6,541 nucleotides of DNA, taken from contig WRHS01000059.1 in NCBI GenBank assembly GCA_009783135.1, positions 1 through 6,541 on the forward strand. Direction: 5' to 3'. Source of the stretch: Dehalococcoidia bacterium. Its GTDB lineage: Bacteria; Chloroflexota; Dehalococcoidia; Dehalococcoidales; UBA1222. How positions within the stretch are numbered: the stretch's first letter is position 1; each line of letters begins with the position of its first letter. Shown here piece after piece: positions 5,429 to 6,541 of this stretch. A program made the translations under genes and the position numbers. The notes beneath the pieces are model-generated. The model saw only the letters and a program-made list of their open reading frames with translations, was not told where the DNA came from and made no database searches.

Positions 5429-6149
5429 TGAATTTTTGCATCTTGCACAAACCCGCCGTAGTGTACGCCGTTTCAAACCTGATGCGATACCGCCCGAGTT
5501 GATAGAGAAAGTACTGGAGGCCGGACGCTGGGCCATGTCGGGTGCTAATGCGCAGCCTTGGGAATTCATTGTAGTGCAGGACGCTACCACTCGTGCCAAC
5601 ATCGCAGATTCATGGCTTGCTCCAAATCAAGAAGCTTACTTCATTGAACAAATGCGCTTACCTGAGATACGCCACCACCATTTACGCACACCTCTAACCA
5701 CACCACAATTTCAGGATGCTCCTGTAATGATTGTGTTGGTAGGTGACCGCCGCACGTACCAAGCCACCGTACTAGGTGCTAATTTCTTGGTCACGGAAGG
5801 TGCTGCCGATGCCATTTACCTTAAGAACATGGCAAACGCCACACAAATGCTGCATTTGGCAGCTGCCGCAGCCGGGCTGAATTCGGAGTGGATCAGCGTC
5901 AATCGTCCTTGGGGACAAGCACTCAAACGCATTCTGGACGTGCCGGAAATCCTAGAAGTGCAAACCATAGCTGCCATAGGATACACGGCTTATCAGCCTA
6001 GTCCTTCATATCGACGCCCTCTGTCTGATATCGTGCATTATGATAAATATGACCGCAGCAAATACCGTAGCGGCGAGGATATTTACAAGTATCTTGTGGC
6101 ACTACGCCAGAACACCGAGCCTCCATACAAACAAGGCCTTCCGCAATAG
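5418..6149 (+). CDS. Nitroreductase-family FMN oxidoreductase, third of three tandem paralogues
   Basis: This is a 243-residue flavoprotein starting at TTG (5418-5420), overlapping the second gene by 11 bp. It has TRRSVRRFK at 12-20 (Arg13, Arg14, Ser15), SGANAQPWEF at 41-50, GDRRTYQA at 109-116, Trp158 in NSEWIS, and a conserved C-terminal block YRRPLSDIVHYDKYDRSKYR shared with the second copy. Between about 61 and 103 it differs most from its neighbours (for example SWLAPNQEAYFIEQMR, then a His-rich RHHHLR), the region expected to shape the active-site lid. The terminal tail is short (KQGLPQ) compared with the second copy. Its NAD(P)H:substrate reductase activity is inferred from family. 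The strong ribosome binding site and overlap suggest expression in fixed ratio with the second enzyme, possibly allowing heterodimers, since nitroreductases work as dimers. Confidence 0.92.
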   Translation: MSIDEFLHLAQTRRSVRRFKPDAIPPELIEKVLEAGRWAMSGANAQPWEFIVVQDATTRANIADSWLAPNQEAYFIEQMRLPEIRHHHLRTPLTTPQFQDAPVMIVLVGDRRTYQATVLGANFLVTEGAADAIYLKNMANATQMLHLAAAAAGLNSEWISVNRPWGQALKRILDVPEILEVQTIAAIGYTAYQPSPSYRRPLSDIVHYDKYDRSKYRSGEDIYKYLVALRQNTEPPYKQGLPQ

Positions 6150-6176
6150 TGATACCTTGGAATACCCTGCGTATCA
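6150..6176 (+). other. Weak stem-loop directly after the nitroreductase operon
   Basis: TGATAC (6150-6155) and GTATCA (6171-6176) form a perfect 6-bp stem with a 15-nt loop immediately after the TAG stop at 6147-6149. It is AT-rich and lacks a following U-run, so it is at best a 3'-end-stabilising structure and could be chance. Confidence 0.25.
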
Positions 6177-6182
6177 AAAGCT

Positions 6183-6340
6183 ATGGAACGGCAGACAGAG
6201 TATTACCTTGACCCGAAAGATGATGACGACGAATAGATAAATGTTTATCGGCAAATCTCATACTTGGTTTCATTGGAGCGGCGCTGGCTATCAAAAAAGA
6301 GAGTCGGAAAAAGCAGGGACAGACTTATAAGCGCGCGTAA
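6183..6340 (+). pseudogene. Possible frameshifted tiny membrane-protein ORF
   Basis: An ATG at 6183 reads MERQTEYYLDPKDDDDE and stops at 6234-6236. In the -1 frame, a protein-like stretch with no start codon of its own continues IDKCLSANLILGFIGAALAI, then a basic tail KKESRKKQGQTYKRA, ending at TAA 6338-6340. Joined by one shift at about 6227-6233, these would give a 50-residue protein with an acidic head, one membrane helix and a basic tail. No ribosome binding site is evident before the ATG. It may be a decayed gene, a sequencing error or a coincidence. The rest of the 6150-6369 gap shows nothing else I can support. Confidence 0.22.
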
Positions 6341-6369
6341 TTACGGAGAGCCGCCGTACAGTCTGAAAA

Positions 6370-6541
6370 CTAAATATTGAGCCACGCACTCAGCAACAAC
6401 GTAGCCGCCAGAGTAACCGGCGTAAGCAACAATGCTTTAAAGCCCTTTTTGCACGCCTGCGCTATACCGGCGCGCCCTTTCCACTGCCCGTTAAGCACCG
6501 GTATTATGCTCTGAATAAATAGTACCGCAGGCCACAGGTTT
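6370..6541 (-). CDS. C-terminal part of an unidentified membrane protein (5' truncated by window edge)
   Basis: The minus-strand frame is open from the window edge to TAG at 6372-6370, giving 56 residues. They begin NLWPAVLFIQSIIPVLNGQW, followed by a basic loop KGRAGIAQACKKGFKA, and end in a hydrophobic helix LLLTPVTLAATLLLSAWLNI. The pattern of hydrophobic segment, positively charged loop and terminal helix is that of a polytopic inner-membrane protein with the loop in the cytoplasm. Too little is present to name the family; an integral-membrane family related to SpoIIM was considered but is not supported by any clear motif. It converges with the nitroreductase operon and appears unrelated to it. 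Confidence 0.6.
   Translation of the reverse strand, partial: NLWPAVLFIQSIIPVLNGQWKGRAGIAQACKKGFKALLLTPVTLAATLLLSAWLNI

Noticed and set aside
3885..5602. Long minus-strand open frames opposite the nitroreductases, with a recurring SQGCALAPDMAQRP-like segment
   Set aside because: They are antisense shadows. The recurring segment is the reverse complement of the conserved GANAQPW block in the three paralogues.
6342..6358. TACGG/CCGTA hairpin between the convergent right-hand genes as a bidirectional terminator
   Set aside because: It is a 5-bp stem with a 7-nt loop and no U-run on either strand.

Overview
The window looks like a moderately GC-balanced bacterial chromosome fragment, possibly from an anaerobe. 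The guess is Chloroflexota/Dehalococcoidia-like. It rests only on remembered resemblance of the nitroreductase paralogues and of one small membrane protein carrying an REFMERTPERPEPGALKHGG-type segment, so it is weak. TTG start codons, a lipoprotein-type solute-binding protein and tight gene packing fit a free-living bacterium. No rRNA, tRNA, CRISPR array, insertion sequence or phage gene is visible.

Left end (1-973). The C-terminal tail of an unidentified + strand gene ends at 92 and meets, tail to tail with an 11-bp overlap, a small basic protein with a CxCxxC cluster (82-327, minus). Upstream of that on the minus strand are two small two-helix membrane proteins, at 440-682 and 773-973. The first has its own promoter with two perfect sigma-70 hexamers, and the -35 box runs over the stop codon of the second.

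Centre left (1089-3728, minus). This is a complete ABC importer of the nitrate/sulfonate/taurine/NMT1 type, transcribed in the order binding lipoprotein, permease, ATPase. The lipoprotein starts at TTG. A 10-bp stem-loop sits between the binding-protein and permease genes. The permease and ATPase genes overlap by 31 bp.

Centre (3729-3933). A 205-bp divergent regulatory region holds a plausible promoter for each side and several short dyads.

Centre right (3934-6149, plus). Three tandem, co-directional nitroreductase-family flavoproteins of 245, 251 and 243 residues are separated by 1 bp and then overlap by 11 bp. They align without gaps over about 240 residues. The FMN-binding core is almost invariant and the stretch around residues 60-103 diverges. 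The third gene starts at a TTG (5418) preceded by AAGGAG, not at the upstream ATG.

Right end (6150-6541). After the nitroreductases comes about 220 bp with a weak stem-loop and a possibly frameshifted tiny membrane ORF, then the C-terminus of an unidentified membrane protein on the minus strand.

Working model (inference): the importer takes up a small organic, possibly aromatic or heterocyclic, compound and the three paralogous flavin reductases act on it or on a family of related compounds. The two halves would be controlled from the shared intergenic region. Neither the substrate nor the regulator can be read from the sequence.
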